Shown: piece after piece, positions 9,721-17,674 of the stretch
How the letters are laid out: each line of letters starts with the position of its first letter
Position numbering within the stretch: the first letter of the stretch is position 1
Assembly: GCA_902805635.1 (NCBI GenBank)
Contig: CADCTC010000063.1
Location: 3,005 to 62,071 of the forward strand
DNA from: an uncultured Chloroflexota bacterium
GTDB taxonomy: Bacteria > Chloroflexota > UBA11872 > UBA12225
Reading direction: 5' to 3'
Length of the DNA: 59,067 nt
The notes under the pieces: generated by a model
Seen by the model: only the letters and a program-made list of their open reading frames with translations
What the model was told of the DNA's origin: nothing
Database searches by the model: none
Program-made: the position numbers and the translations under genes

Positions 9721-12540
9721 ATGAGTACCCGGACCAACAGCCCAGGTACCCCACCCCTGCCGCACGCGCTCACGCCGCTGATCGGCCGGGAGCGCGAGCT
9801 CGAGGCCGTGCGGTCACTGCTCCTGCGGGCGGGCGTGCGGCTGGTCACGCTCACCGGCCCACCAGGCGTCGGCAAGACGAGGCTCGCGCTGGCCGCGGCT
9901 GCGACCGCACGACATGCGGCCGCGTTCGGCGACGGTGTGTGGTTCGTTTCCCTCGCCTCGGTCGTGGACGCGGCGCTCGTGTTCCCCGCCATTTGTTCGG
10001 CGTTGGGGCTCCAGCATCCCGGCCCCGCGGCACCGTTGGACCGGGCCACCGCGTACCTGAGGAGCAAGCGGGCGCTGCTGGTGCTGGACAACGTCGAGCA
10101 GGTGCTCGCCGCGGCGCCGGACCTGAGCGCGCTGCTCCGCGAGTGCCCTGGCCTGGTGGTGCTCGTCACGAGTCGCGCCGTGCTGTGCGTGTACGGCGAG
10201 CACCAGTTTCCCGTTCCTCCGTTGACGCTCCCTCCGTCGCCTCGTGGTGACGTACCCCCGCGGCCGTCTGAGGGAGCGCGCTGCGAAGCCGTTCGCCTCT
10301 TCGTCGAGCGAGCGCGGGCCGCAGCGCCGGACTTCGCGCTGGGTCCAGACAACGCCGACGCTGTGCACTCACTATGCGTGCATCTTGATGGCATACCGCT
10401 CGCCATCGAGCTGGCCGCGGCCTGGGTCAAGGTGCTCCCGCCCGAGTCGCTCCTCCCCTGGCTCAAGCAGCGCCTCGATGTGCTATTAGTCGGGCCGCGT
10501 GACGCACCTGCGCGTAAGCAGTCTCTGCGTGAGGCCATCTCCTGGAGCCACACGCTCCTGGAAGAGCCGCAGCGCGTCGTGTTCCGCCGGCTGGCGGCGT
10601 TCAGCGGGGGGTTCACGCTGGAGGCCGCGGCAGCAGTGTGCGCGGCCGGCGACCCCACACAAGAGCCAGACGGGGCCGACGTGCGGCACCATACCGACGT
10701 GCTCGCTGGCATCGGGTCTCTGTTGGACAAGAGCTTGCTCCAGCGAGCCGCGGCGCCCGCCTCCCGCGCAGAACCGCGCTTCCTGATGCTCAACACCATC
10801 AGAGCGTTCGCCTTGGAGCAGCTCGACGCGAGCGGGGAGGCAGACGCCGTGCGCCGGCGGCACGCTGCGTACTACCGTGCCCTGGCCGGGCCGCCCGAGC
10901 TGCCGCGCTACTGTCTTGGGCAGCCGGCAGCGGGCAAGGCGCCAGACGTACTGGAAGCAGACGTAGGCAACTACCGAGACGCGCTGGAATGGCTTCTGGC
11001 GCAACGACAGGGCGCCGCCGCCCTCCGGCTGGCGGCGGCGCTGTATCCCCTCTGGGCGGTCGGGGGCCACTATGGCGAGGGCCGCGGCTGGCTGGAGCAG
11101 GGCCTCGGCGCAATCGGCGACGCGCCGGTGGCGCTGCGCGCCTGGGGATTGTTTGCGCTCGGAGCGTTGGCGGGCAAGCATGGCGACCGGGCGCTGCGGC
11201 GCCCGGTGCTGGAGGAGAGCCTCGCCCTCTATCGCGAGCTCAACGACACGGCTCACGTCGGGGCGGTGCTGGCGCAGCTCGGCTACGCAGCCTTCAATAG
11301 GTGCGAGTATGCGGCGGCGCGCACGCTGATCGAGGAAGCTCTGGCGGTCCTCACCGACCTAGACGACTCGGTGGGGAGCGCGTTTTGCCGCATGGTGTTG
11401 GGTAGCGCGGCACGGATGGAAGGGACGCATGCCCATGCCCGTGGTCTGCTCGAGGAGAGCCTGGAGGTCTTCCGCACTTGCGGTGACCAGCAATTCCTTG
11501 CCTTTCTGTGCCATCGGGGCCTGGGCAACCTTGCCCGTGATGAAGGTGACCACGCGCGGGCAAGCTCTCACATCCGCGAGACGCTGTTGACGGGCGGGCG
11601 CCTGCACATCGGCACGTATGCGAGCACCGCCGTACTCGATGCCGCGCGCCTTGCCGCCGCCACCGGACAGGCCGCGGCCGGTGCGCGGTTGCTGGGCGCG
11701 GCGGACGCGCTCCGGGCGGCTACTCAGAGCCACTGGCGTCCTATAGACCTGGTCGACCGTGAGCACGCGATGGCGGCCCTCCGAGCGGCTCTGCCAGAAG
11801 TCGTGTTCGGGGCCCAGGTGCATGAGGGAGCAGCGATGAGCCTGACCGCGGCGATCGCGTTCGGACTGGAGACGCTTGACCTCGTTTCCGAGCGGGTGGC
11901 GAATCCGTCGCATGCTGTGCTGCGCGCCCTCTCACCGCTGACGCCACGCGAGCAGCAGGTCGCCAGCCTGGTTGCGCAGGGGTTCTCCAACCGCGAGATC
12001 GCGGCGCAGCTGGTCATCACCACCCGCACGGCGGAGAACCACGTCGAGCACGTGCTCAGGACGCTCGGCTTCCGCTCACGGGCGCAGATCGGCGCCTGGA
12101 CCGCGACTCAGGGCCTGCTCACAAGTCACCCCGAGCGGGACTCGGCCGCGCAAGCGCCGGTCAGGCGCAACAGGGCCGTGCCCTCGTCACCCAACGAGCC
12201 GTCACTCCAATCCGGGGCGCCGGCGGCCGTCCGCGGGGCGGGCGAGGCGCCGGACCAATGCACGCGGACCACGGCGTGCTCGGACTCGCCGCCTGCGGCA
12301 GGCGAGCCCGAGCACGCGCACGCTATGATCCGCGGCCGGCGCCGTGGCGAGTTGACGAGGCGAGAGATGGAGGTACTGCGCCTCGTTGCCGCGGGCGGGA
12401 CCGATCGGCAGATCGCCGGCAACCTGCTCCTGAGCGAGAAGACCGTGGGCCGCCACCTGGCGAACATTTTTCGCAAGCTGGGAGTTTCCTCGCGTGCGGC
12501 TGCCTCTGTGGTCGCTATGCGGGCAGGCATTGCCGCATAG
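9721..12540 (+). CDS. STAND/ATPase transcriptional regulator with TPRs and two LuxR-type HTH domains
   Basis: ATG at 9721 follows a GGGAGG site. The 939-aa protein begins with LTPLIGRERELEAV and a P-loop (GPPGVGKTR, residues 46-53). Walker B (LLVLDNVEQ) and the NB-ARC-like LPLAIELAAAW analogue follow (here IPLAIELAAAWVK). A winged-helix/linker segment, TPR-like helices and an LLGAADALRAAT block come next. A first LuxR HTH spans about 740-797 (LTPREQQVASLVAQGFSNREIA). After an 80-residue low-complexity linker a second complete LuxR HTH ends the protein (about 877-937, LTRREMEVLRLVAAGGTDRQIA). Family members typically bind an effector through the TPRs and oligomerise with ATP. Two DNA-binding domains in one chain is unusual. 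Confidence 0.92.
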   Translation: MSTRTNSPGTPPLPHALTPLIGRERELEAVRSLLLRAGVRLVTLTGPPGVGKTRLALAAAATARHAAAFGDGVWFVSLASVVDAALVFPAICSALGLQHPGPAAPLDRATAYLRSKRALLVLDNVEQVLAAAPDLSALLRECPGLVVLVTSRAVLCVYGEHQFPVPPLTLPPSPRGDVPPRPSEGARCEAVRLFVERARAAAPDFALGPDNADAVHSLCVHLDGIPLAIELAAAWVKVLPPESLLPWLKQRLDVLLVGPRDAPARKQSLREAISWSHTLLEEPQRVVFRRLAAFSGGFTLEAAAAVCAAGDPTQEPDGADVRHHTDVLAGIGSLLDKSLLQRAAAPASRAEPRFLMLNTIRAFALEQLDASGEADAVRRRHAAYYRALAGPPELPRYCLGQPAAGKAPDVLEADVGNYRDALEWLLAQRQGAAALRLAAALYPLWAVGGHYGEGRGWLEQGLGAIGDAPVALRAWGLFALGALAGKHGDRALRRPVLEESLALYRELNDTAHVGAVLAQLGYAAFNRCEYAAARTLIEEALAVLTDLDDSVGSAFCRMVLGSAARMEGTHAHARGLLEESLEVFRTCGDQQFLAFLCHRGLGNLARDEGDHARASSHIRETLLTGGRLHIGTYASTAVLDAARLAAATGQAAAGARLLGAADALRAATQSHWRPIDLVDREHAMAALRAALPEVVFGAQVHEGAAMSLTAAIAFGLETLDLVSERVANPSHAVLRALSPLTPREQQVASLVAQGFSNREIAAQLVITTRTAENHVEHVLRTLGFRSRAQIGAWTATQGLLTSHPERDSAAQAPVRRNRAVPSSPNEPSLQSGAPAAVRGAGEAPDQCTRTTACSDSPPAAGEPEHAHAMIRGRRRGELTRREMEVLRLVAAGGTDRQIAGNLLLSEKTVGRHLANIFRKLGVSSRAAASVVAMRAGIAA

Positions 12541-12775
12541 CCGCGCGACCGACCACCGCCGCTGGAGTGTGCCCACGTCAAAGGGGCGGGAGTGCAACCC
12601 TACAACGAACGGTGCATTGTGGCTACTCATGCTCGGGCATGCAACGTTTCCACGATGCGCCGGCACGTCCCGTGGCGTACGCTGGAGCCACGTCGGCTCG
12701 TGGCGGGGGCCAAGGCTGTCCACGGCATCCACCGACCCCGCCAGAGCAGGTAACTACGAACCGGGAGGCGCAGAG

Positions 12776-14026
12776 ATGGACCGCACAGGGATTGGTCGCA
12801 GGATCGTGATGGCGCAGGGGGGCGCGGCCGCAGCCGGGCTAGTGCTGCTGCGGTTTCCGGGGCTGGCAGAGGCATTCGCGCGTGCCTTCCCGAGCCGTCC
12901 CGGCGAGCAGGTGCTGCCGTGGCTGGACCAGCCGGCGGCCAACCCGGTGCCACAGGTGGTGGGCGACCTGCTGCGGTGGGAGGAGCTGTCGTCGTTCCTC
13001 ACCCCCGCCGAGCGGTTCTTCACGGTGGCGCACTACGGGCAGCCGCAGGTGGACGCGCAGGCGTGGCGTCTGGAGGTGGGCGGCCTGGTGGAGCGGCCGC
13101 TGGCGCTCACGCTGGACGCGCTGCGGGCCCGGCCACGCCAGGAGGTGCCCTTCACCCTGGAGTGCTCGGGCAACCACGGCCTGCCGTTCCTACACGGCGC
13201 CATCGGCACCGCGCGCTGGGCGGGCACGCCACTGGCGCCGCTGCTGGCCGAGGCAGGCGTGCTGGAGCGCGGCAGTGAGGTGATCTTCTGGGGCGCCGAT
13301 GCCGGCGAGGAGGTGCTCGGGGACATCACGGTGACGCAGCACTTCGCCCGCAGCATGTCCGTGGCCGACGCGGGCGACCCCGCGCTCCTGCTGTGCTACG
13401 AGATGAACGGGCAGCCCCTGCCGGCCAAGCACGGTGCGCCGGTGCGGCTGATCGCGCCGGGCTGGTATGGGGTGGCCAACGTGAAGTGGCTCACCCGCAT
13501 CGAGGTGCGTGACACCCGGCTGCAGAACCGCTTCATGGCGCGCGACTACGTCACGCTGCGCCAGGAGCCTGCCGGCAGCGCGCCCGGCCAGGCCGGACAG
13601 CCCACCTGGGTGGAGACCTCCGTGGGCCGGGCCCTGCTCAAGTCCGCACCCGCCTTCGTCGGCCGCGCGGCGAGCGGATCGTACCGCGTGGTGGGCGCCG
13701 CCTGGGGCGCCCCCATTGCGCGGGTGGAAGTGCAGATCGACGGCGGCGCCTGGCTGCCCGCCACGATCGACCACAGCGACCCGGCGGAGGAGGGGGAGTT
13801 CTCCTGGCGGCTCTGGTCCCACGAGTGGGGCATACCCACTGCGGGGGAGCACCGCGTCACGTCCCGCGCCACCGCTGCGGACGGCCGGGTGCAGCCGGCG
13901 CCGGACGACCCGTGGCTGGCGAGCAAGCGCACCTACTACGAAAGCAACGGCCAGATCACCCGGCGCGTCAACATCCCCGTGAGCATGACGGCCCCCGCCA
14001 GCACCGCTGTGTTCGCCGGCAAGTAG
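12776..14026 (+). CDS. Molybdopterin-dependent sulfite-oxidase-family oxidoreductase
   Basis: ATG at 12776 follows GGGAGG eight nt upstream. The 416-aa product opens with an Arg-Arg containing hydrophobic leader (GRRIVMAQGGAAAAGLVLL) resembling a Tat signal, so the enzyme probably acts outside the membrane. The Mo-cofactor domain carries VPFTLECSGNHG, with Cys130 as the expected molybdenum ligand, then GTARWAGTPLAPLL and the pattern PAKHGAPVRLIAPGWYGVANVKWL. The C-terminal third is the Mo-co dimerisation Ig-like fold. No heme or cytochrome gene is adjacent, so its electron acceptor is not visible. Substrate could be sulfite or another oxyanion. Confidence 0.92.
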   Translation: MDRTGIGRRIVMAQGGAAAAGLVLLRFPGLAEAFARAFPSRPGEQVLPWLDQPAANPVPQVVGDLLRWEELSSFLTPAERFFTVAHYGQPQVDAQAWRLEVGGLVERPLALTLDALRARPRQEVPFTLECSGNHGLPFLHGAIGTARWAGTPLAPLLAEAGVLERGSEVIFWGADAGEEVLGDITVTQHFARSMSVADAGDPALLLCYEMNGQPLPAKHGAPVRLIAPGWYGVANVKWLTRIEVRDTRLQNRFMARDYVTLRQEPAGSAPGQAGQPTWVETSVGRALLKSAPAFVGRAASGSYRVVGAAWGAPIARVEVQIDGGAWLPATIDHSDPAEEGEFSWRLWSHEWGIPTAGEHRVTSRATAADGRVQPAPDDPWLASKRTYYESNGQITRRVNIPVSMTAPASTAVFAGK

Positions 14027-14071
14027 GGCCGGCACACCTCCTACCTACCTCCAGCGTAGTGCGGGGCTACG

Positions 14072-14102
14072 GGCCGGCAGGCGTCGCTCCTACCTGCCGG
14101 CC
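14072..14102 (+). terminator. Stem-loop downstream of the sulfite-oxidase-family gene
   Basis: Perfect 10-bp arms GGCCGGCAGG and CCTGCCGGCC surround an 11-nt loop, starting 45 nt after the stop codon. The T-run is weak and delayed (TTTT about 17 nt on), so termination efficiency is uncertain. Confidence 0.5.
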
Positions 14103-14245
14103 GCTGTGTTGCTGGACGTTTTCCCTCAGCGCGTCCGCAGATCGGCCAGTACACACGACGAGTCCGCCTACTCATTTTGGGCAATGCGCCTGGACTGAGT
14201 AGTCTCCACGATGCGTGCGGCCGGGGCCGGCACTACGCTCGTCGC

Positions 14246-15295
14246 ATGGTATCGCTGGCAACTGCAGGCGCGTGGGCTCGTGCAGGGAGCATCCCGGCCG
14301 CATCGCGCGTGGCGACCCGAGTACCGCCGGTGGGCGACGCCGCGGTAGAGGCGTCGGGCGCGGGGCAGCCATTTCCCTTGTGTTCGTGGCAAACGCCTCG
14401 AGCTGACCCGAGCGGGGCGAGGCCGAGCACGCCGCGCGCTGCCGCGCCTCCTGGGCCGGGTACTTCGTCCGGCCAGCCGCCGGTACGCTCGACGTGGCGG
14501 CCGCTACTCGTGTTGCTGCTGGCGCTGGCCACTGCGTTGTGGCTCGCGCTCTTGCTGGCGGGCGGGGTGCCAGAGCCGGTTCAGGCCCAGGAACTAGATC
14601 CGGTGGCGGTCGCCCGCTCGTTTAGCGTCGCCTGGAACGCCCACGACGTGGACGCCGTGGTGGCGCACTTTGCGCCGGATGGAGTGGTGCGTGAGGCGCG
14701 TCTCGTGTGGGAAATGGCGAATGACGGCAGCACGGCCACCTACGTCGTGTATGGCGGCCATCTCACCGGCGCGCACGACGCATACGGCACCGGCGCGCAC
14801 GGCTCGCCTCCCTTCACGCTGGAGGGTGGGGCCGTCGTGTGGTGCGGGTCGGGGCGCATCCGGGCGTGGGCGCAACGGCTCTTCGCGCTGCGCCACCGCG
14901 CGGAGGCGGATGGCTACACAGCCGACGCGGAGCGCGTCACGTGGCGCTACCGAGCGCGTGTCGATCACTACCAGCTCATCTCCGGTGTGCCCGCGGCGGA
15001 GGGCACCGCGGCCATGACCGCGCGCGGCGGCAGGATCACCGAGCTCGTGCTGATCCCGGCCGTGGAGAGCCTTCAGGTGCGCGAGGCGGCGGTGCGGGCG
15101 GCACTGTCCCGCGGCGCGGCCGCCGCCCGCACCGCCGCCACCGAACCGGTAACCAGCAGGCCGCCGGCGCGGGGGGTGCGGGCCACCGCGGCGGATGACT
15201 ATTGGCAGCTCGCGGCGGCCGGTCTGGGCGCAGCGGCGTGGGCGCTCTCCACGGTCCGCGGGCGCGCGCGTCGAGCGCGGCGGCTAGGCGGGTGA
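14246..15295 (+). CDS. Membrane-anchored SnoaL/NTF2-like domain protein
   Basis: The start at ATG 14246 is a guess, since the frame is open from about 14177 and no clear ribosome-binding site is seen. A Pro/Ala-rich N-terminal stretch is followed by a strong hydrophobic helix (LLVLLLALATALWLALLLAG). An NTF2-like domain opens with the usual AVARSFSVAWNAHDVDAVVAHFAPDGVV. It includes strands around AVVWCGSGRIRAWAQRLF and VTWRYRARVDHYQL. The C-terminus has a second hydrophobic segment and a basic tail. The fold binds small hydrophobic ligands or acts as an isomerase or cyclase in some members. Here the activity is unknown. The N-terminal 90 residues may be untranslated. Confidence 0.65.
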   Translation: MVSLATAGAWARAGSIPAASRVATRVPPVGDAAVEASGAGQPFPLCSWQTPRADPSGARPSTPRAAAPPGPGTSSGQPPVRSTWRPLLVLLLALATALWLALLLAGGVPEPVQAQELDPVAVARSFSVAWNAHDVDAVVAHFAPDGVVREARLVWEMANDGSTATYVVYGGHLTGAHDAYGTGAHGSPPFTLEGGAVVWCGSGRIRAWAQRLFALRHRAEADGYTADAERVTWRYRARVDHYQLISGVPAAEGTAAMTARGGRITELVLIPAVESLQVREAAVRAALSRGAAAARTAATEPVTSRPPARGVRATAADDYWQLAAAGLGAAAWALSTVRGRARRARRLGG

Positions 15296-15442
15296 TGCAC
15301 GCACCGGCTGGGCTGCGGCGGTGGGCAGGGAGCGGCAGGTCGTGTCGCGCGTCGAGGCCAGCGAACGGGTCGTGCAGCACCGCCGTCCGGCCGCGGCGGG
15401 ACTAAGAGCTGGTTTCCAAATCCGGCAGGCGAGTGTGCCGTA

Positions 15443-15700
15443 GTGGACCGACTCAGCGGCGGGCGGCTGGTGCTCGGCGTGGGCGGCGGCGACAACGAGG
15501 CCGAGGCGGCGCAGCTCGGGATGCCCTTGCCGCCGGTGCCCGCCCGGCGGCGCGCGGTCGAGGAGACGGTGCGGATCGTGGGCGGACTGTGGACCGGCGG
15601 CCCGTTCACCTTCGCGGGCGAGCAGTTTGCCGTCCGGGAAGCAACCTTCCGCCCCGTGCCCGTGCAGTCCCCACACGTGCCGCTGCTCCCCGCCACCGGC
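15443..15700 (+). pseudogene. Fragment of an F420-type luciferase-like monooxygenase
   Basis: The segment reads DRLSGGRLVLGVGGGDNEAE, ARRRAVEETVRIVGGLWTGG and FTFAGEQFAV. This is the middle of the bacterial-luciferase-like (LLM) oxidoreductase barrel, where the phrase LSGGRL-x-LGxG contacts the cofactor. The N-terminal third and everything after about 15,700 are missing, and the frame degenerates. No start site is visible. The relic lies next to other small or damaged genes at the edge of the recombinase-associated region. Confidence 0.65.
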
Positions 15701-16059
15701 AGGCTCGCCGGGGCTCAGACTGGCGCGCGGCGGCTCGGTGATCGAGTACGTCAGCGGCAGGCTCTATTCTACACGGGTGCGTACTACGCCTTGGCTTCTC
15801 CTTGCGCTACATCTAGGGGTAGTGTTGACGCGCATCCCCCTTTGTGGGGTTGTGAGCACTGGAAGCAAGGATAACTCTGTCCCTCAGTCTGGGCGAGTCG
15901 ATTCATAGCACAGTCGCCAGGAGGAAAGCGGGCCTGCGGCGTAGCCGCGGCGCGCTCCAGGTTAGGAAGGGGTGCCGCCCGCGGCAGGCGCGGTCCGTTG
16001 GTGCGGCCGCGGCCGCTTCCCACGTCTCTCCACCACCGTGTTATGCTCGGTGCGCTACC
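15701..16059. other. Non-coding stretch after the luciferase-like relic
   Basis: No gene supported. It includes a GC-rich stretch rich in CCGCGGC-type words near 15,940-16,010. At the right end a TATGCT hexamer at 16042-16047 could be the -10 of the small membrane gene starting at 16060. Confidence 0.4.
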
Positions 16060-16176
16060 GTGGATATCCTAGGCGTCGTGGCGTTCGTGTTTGGCGCGCT
16101 ATCTATCGGCTTGCTGGCGCTCAGCTTCTGGCGCGTCACCCTCCAGGGCGAGTACAGCAAACGGCCCCGTAACTGA
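16060..16176 (+). CDS. Small membrane protein, 38 aa
   Basis: GTG at 16060 opens a 38-residue frame: a single strong transmembrane helix (DILGVVAFVFGALSIGLLAL) followed by a short cytoplasmic-type tail (EYSKRPRN). There is no ribosome-binding site, but TATGCT ends 12 nt before the start, consistent with a very short or absent leader. No family can be assigned at this size. The hydrophobic core and basic end argue for a real gene. Confidence 0.45.
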   Translation: MDILGVVAFVFGALSIGLLALSFWRVTLQGEYSKRPRN

Positions 16177-16200
16177 GCCGCGCCCCCGGCGGCTGGGGTG

Positions 16201-16380
16201 CTATCCCGCCTGCCGCCACGTCGCCAGCCGATCGCACAGATTGAGCATCCGCGCTCGTAAGCGGACCAGTTCTAGCCTACTTGCCCCGCGCGACCGCGCT
16301 TCCTCATAGTCGTGCTGCGCGTCCCGGTACTCCGCGTACAGCCGTTCGTAGGCGGCCCGGCGCGCATCCTCTCCCGCCAC
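16201..16380 (-). CDS. Small charged coiled-coil protein, 59 aa
   Basis: On the minus strand a GTG at 16378-16380 opens 59 codons to a TAG at 16201-16203. The product is strongly helical and charged (EDARRAAYERLYAEYRDAQ, HDYEEARSRG, LELVRLRARMLNLCDRLA), with regularly spaced Leu, Tyr and Ala. This is typical of a short coiled coil and unlike chance translation of GC-rich DNA. An AGGAT sequence lies shortly upstream. Function unknown. It runs opposite to the two membrane genes on either side. Confidence 0.5.
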   Translation of the reverse strand: MAGEDARRAAYERLYAEYRDAQHDYEEARSRGASRLELVRLRARMLNLCDRLATWRQAG

Positions 16381-16424
16381 ACCGCCATCCTACACCCGTT
16401 CCGCTGTGGTGTTATCCTGACGCT

Positions 16425-16460
16425 GCCCCGTCCGGTTCCCCAATGCCGGGCGGGGCTTTT
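16425..16460 (+). terminator. Intrinsic terminator upstream of the four-helix membrane gene
   Basis: Arms GCCCCGTCCGG and CCGGGCGGGGC pair with one mismatch around a 10-nt loop and are followed directly by TTTT. It insulates the gene at 16489 from transcription arriving from the left. Confidence 0.75.
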
Positions 16461-16488
16461 CTATGCCCCGGTGCTATGCTGCGCAGTC

Positions 16489-16899
16489 ATGGCGCGATGG
16501 AAAGCCCGCCCCGTCCGTGGTAGCGTCCTTGTCGGCGCGGGTATGCTGCTTGCGCTGGTCGGGCCTGCGGTCTTGTGGTCCGCGCTACAGCACCAGCTCC
16601 GCTTCCAGCAGGGACAACGGCTTTCGGTGCTGGCGCTCGAGTCGCTCGCCTTCGGGGGCGTAACGCTGTTCGCGCTTGGCTGGCTGCTGGTGGGTGCCGG
16701 TCTCTGGGGTAAGCGGGGCGTGCTCGCCGCCGCTGGGGTCTACTGGCTCGTGGGCGTCGTGTGGGCGGTGGCCTTCAATCTGAGCCCGGGTACGCCCCCC
16801 ATGCGCCTCCTGCACCCTGTCGTTCTGCTGCTGGCGTTGATGTGGCCCCTCCAAGTGGCGCAGGTGCTCGGTCTCTTCGGCCTGAGCGGCTTTGCCTAA
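16489..16899 (+). CDS. Hypothetical four-helix membrane protein, 136 aa
   Basis: ATG at 16489 follows a TATGCT hexamer by exactly 8 nt with no ribosome-binding site, suggesting a leaderless transcript. The product has four hydrophobic segments: VLVGAGMLLALVGPAVLW, FGGVTLFALGWLLVGAGLW, VLAAAGVYWLVGVVWAVAF and LLHPVVLLLALMWPLQVA, with a basic N-terminus. It is bracketed by intrinsic terminators on both sides (16,425 and 16,898), so it is probably a single-gene transcription unit. No family recognised. Confidence 0.7.
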   Translation: MARWKARPVRGSVLVGAGMLLALVGPAVLWSALQHQLRFQQGQRLSVLALESLAFGGVTLFALGWLLVGAGLWGKRGVLAAAGVYWLVGVVWAVAFNLSPGTPPMRLLHPVVLLLALMWPLQVAQVLGLFGLSGFA

Positions 16900-16925
16900 A
16901 AACCCTTCCGCTACCGGGGGTTTTT
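16898..16925 (+). terminator. Intrinsic terminator overlapping the stop of the membrane gene
   Basis: AAAAACCC pairs with GGGTTTTT across a 12-nt loop, beginning within the TAA stop codon and ending in five T. The A-run on the 5' side makes it able to act on both strands. Confidence 0.8.
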
Positions 16926-17199
16926 GTGCAAGTGGGGGAGTTTTTGTGCAGGGGTTTTAGCGGGTCCGGTAGTCGTCTGCAAGCTGTCCCACCTCTGCCC
17001 GCGGGCGGCGCTCGACCGCCTCCAGGGTGAGAGGCAGGAGGAGCAAGCCAAGAGGCGGCTCCAATGGTGGCGTTGGCCCTTTGAGCCGTAGGTCAGCGCC
17101 AATCTCGGATCGAATGGGCAATTTCTGTGCATCCGTGGGCCCGAATGCTACTCAGCGCGGTGGCACACTCGAAAGCCCGTTTCGCGGATAGGACTACAG
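16900..17199. other. Non-coding stretch with short direct repeats and a possible gene tail
   Basis: A GGGGG(AG)TTTTTGTGCA word occurs at 16916-16930 and again at 16934-16950, with a third partial copy after it. Between about 16,970 and a TAG at 17089-17091 one frame reads AALDRLQGERQEEQAKRRL and ends WWRWPFEP. This looks like a protein C-terminus, but no start or family is visible. Confidence 0.35.
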
Positions 17200-17427
17200 A
17201 TGGCCAACACTCCACCCATCCCACGAGAGCGACAGATTGCGATCACACCAGCGACCCACGCCTGGATTGTGGAGATTGCACAGAACAGGAACATCAGCAT
17301 TGAGGCGCTTGCGACTGTCCTGCTGACACTTGGGTTGAGCAACCGCGCAACCGTAGACCAAGCGGTTGAGTTGATCCAGAGGCGCCAGCTGACAAGTGCC
17401 GCTAGTGCGCACGACTCGGGCTGGTAG
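17200..17427 (+). CDS. Small hypothetical protein, 75 aa
   Basis: ATG at 17200 is preceded by AGGAC nine nt upstream. The product has normal composition and a lower GC feel than its neighbours: PRERQIAITPATHAWIVEIA, NRNISIEALATVLLTLGLS and ATVDQAVELIQRR suggest a strand followed by two or three helices. That layout is reminiscent of small ribbon-helix-helix DNA-binding proteins, but no diagnostic motif is present. Its position beside a serine recombinase gene on the opposite strand suggests it belongs to the same mobile element. Confidence 0.6.
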   Translation: MANTPPIPRERQIAITPATHAWIVEIAQNRNISIEALATVLLTLGLSNRATVDQAVELIQRRQLTSAASAHDSGW

Positions 17428-17674
17428 GTCTGGTGGCCACGGACCTGAGAGGTCTAGATGGCATGGGTAGCCGCTGGGGCCCACTAAGCGCCGCGCCACC
17501 GCGGTCAGAGGTGGTTCTTCGGTTGCCACGGCCCCTCACTGCGCCGTCCGCGGGGTTATCCCGGCCAGCCTTGTTCACGGACATGCACGTGGTACTAAGC
17601 CGAAAGGCATCGTCGTTCCGGCGGCCGTCAACGGCGCCCCTCAACGTTAGCGCGGTTACCGCGATCTATCAAAG

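Noticed and set aside
12560..12775. Gap between the ATPase regulator and the sulfite-oxidase-family gene searched for a small gene or RNA
   Set aside because: Only a short CATGC/GCATG inverted repeat near 12,630 and the GGGAGG site at 12,762 stand out. Nothing supports a gene or structured RNA.
15325..15385. Minus-strand reading VLHDPFAGLDARHD, similar to an ABC-transporter Walker B
   Set aside because: Only one short match with His where Glu is needed, and no Walker A or signature motif nearby. Treated as coincidence.
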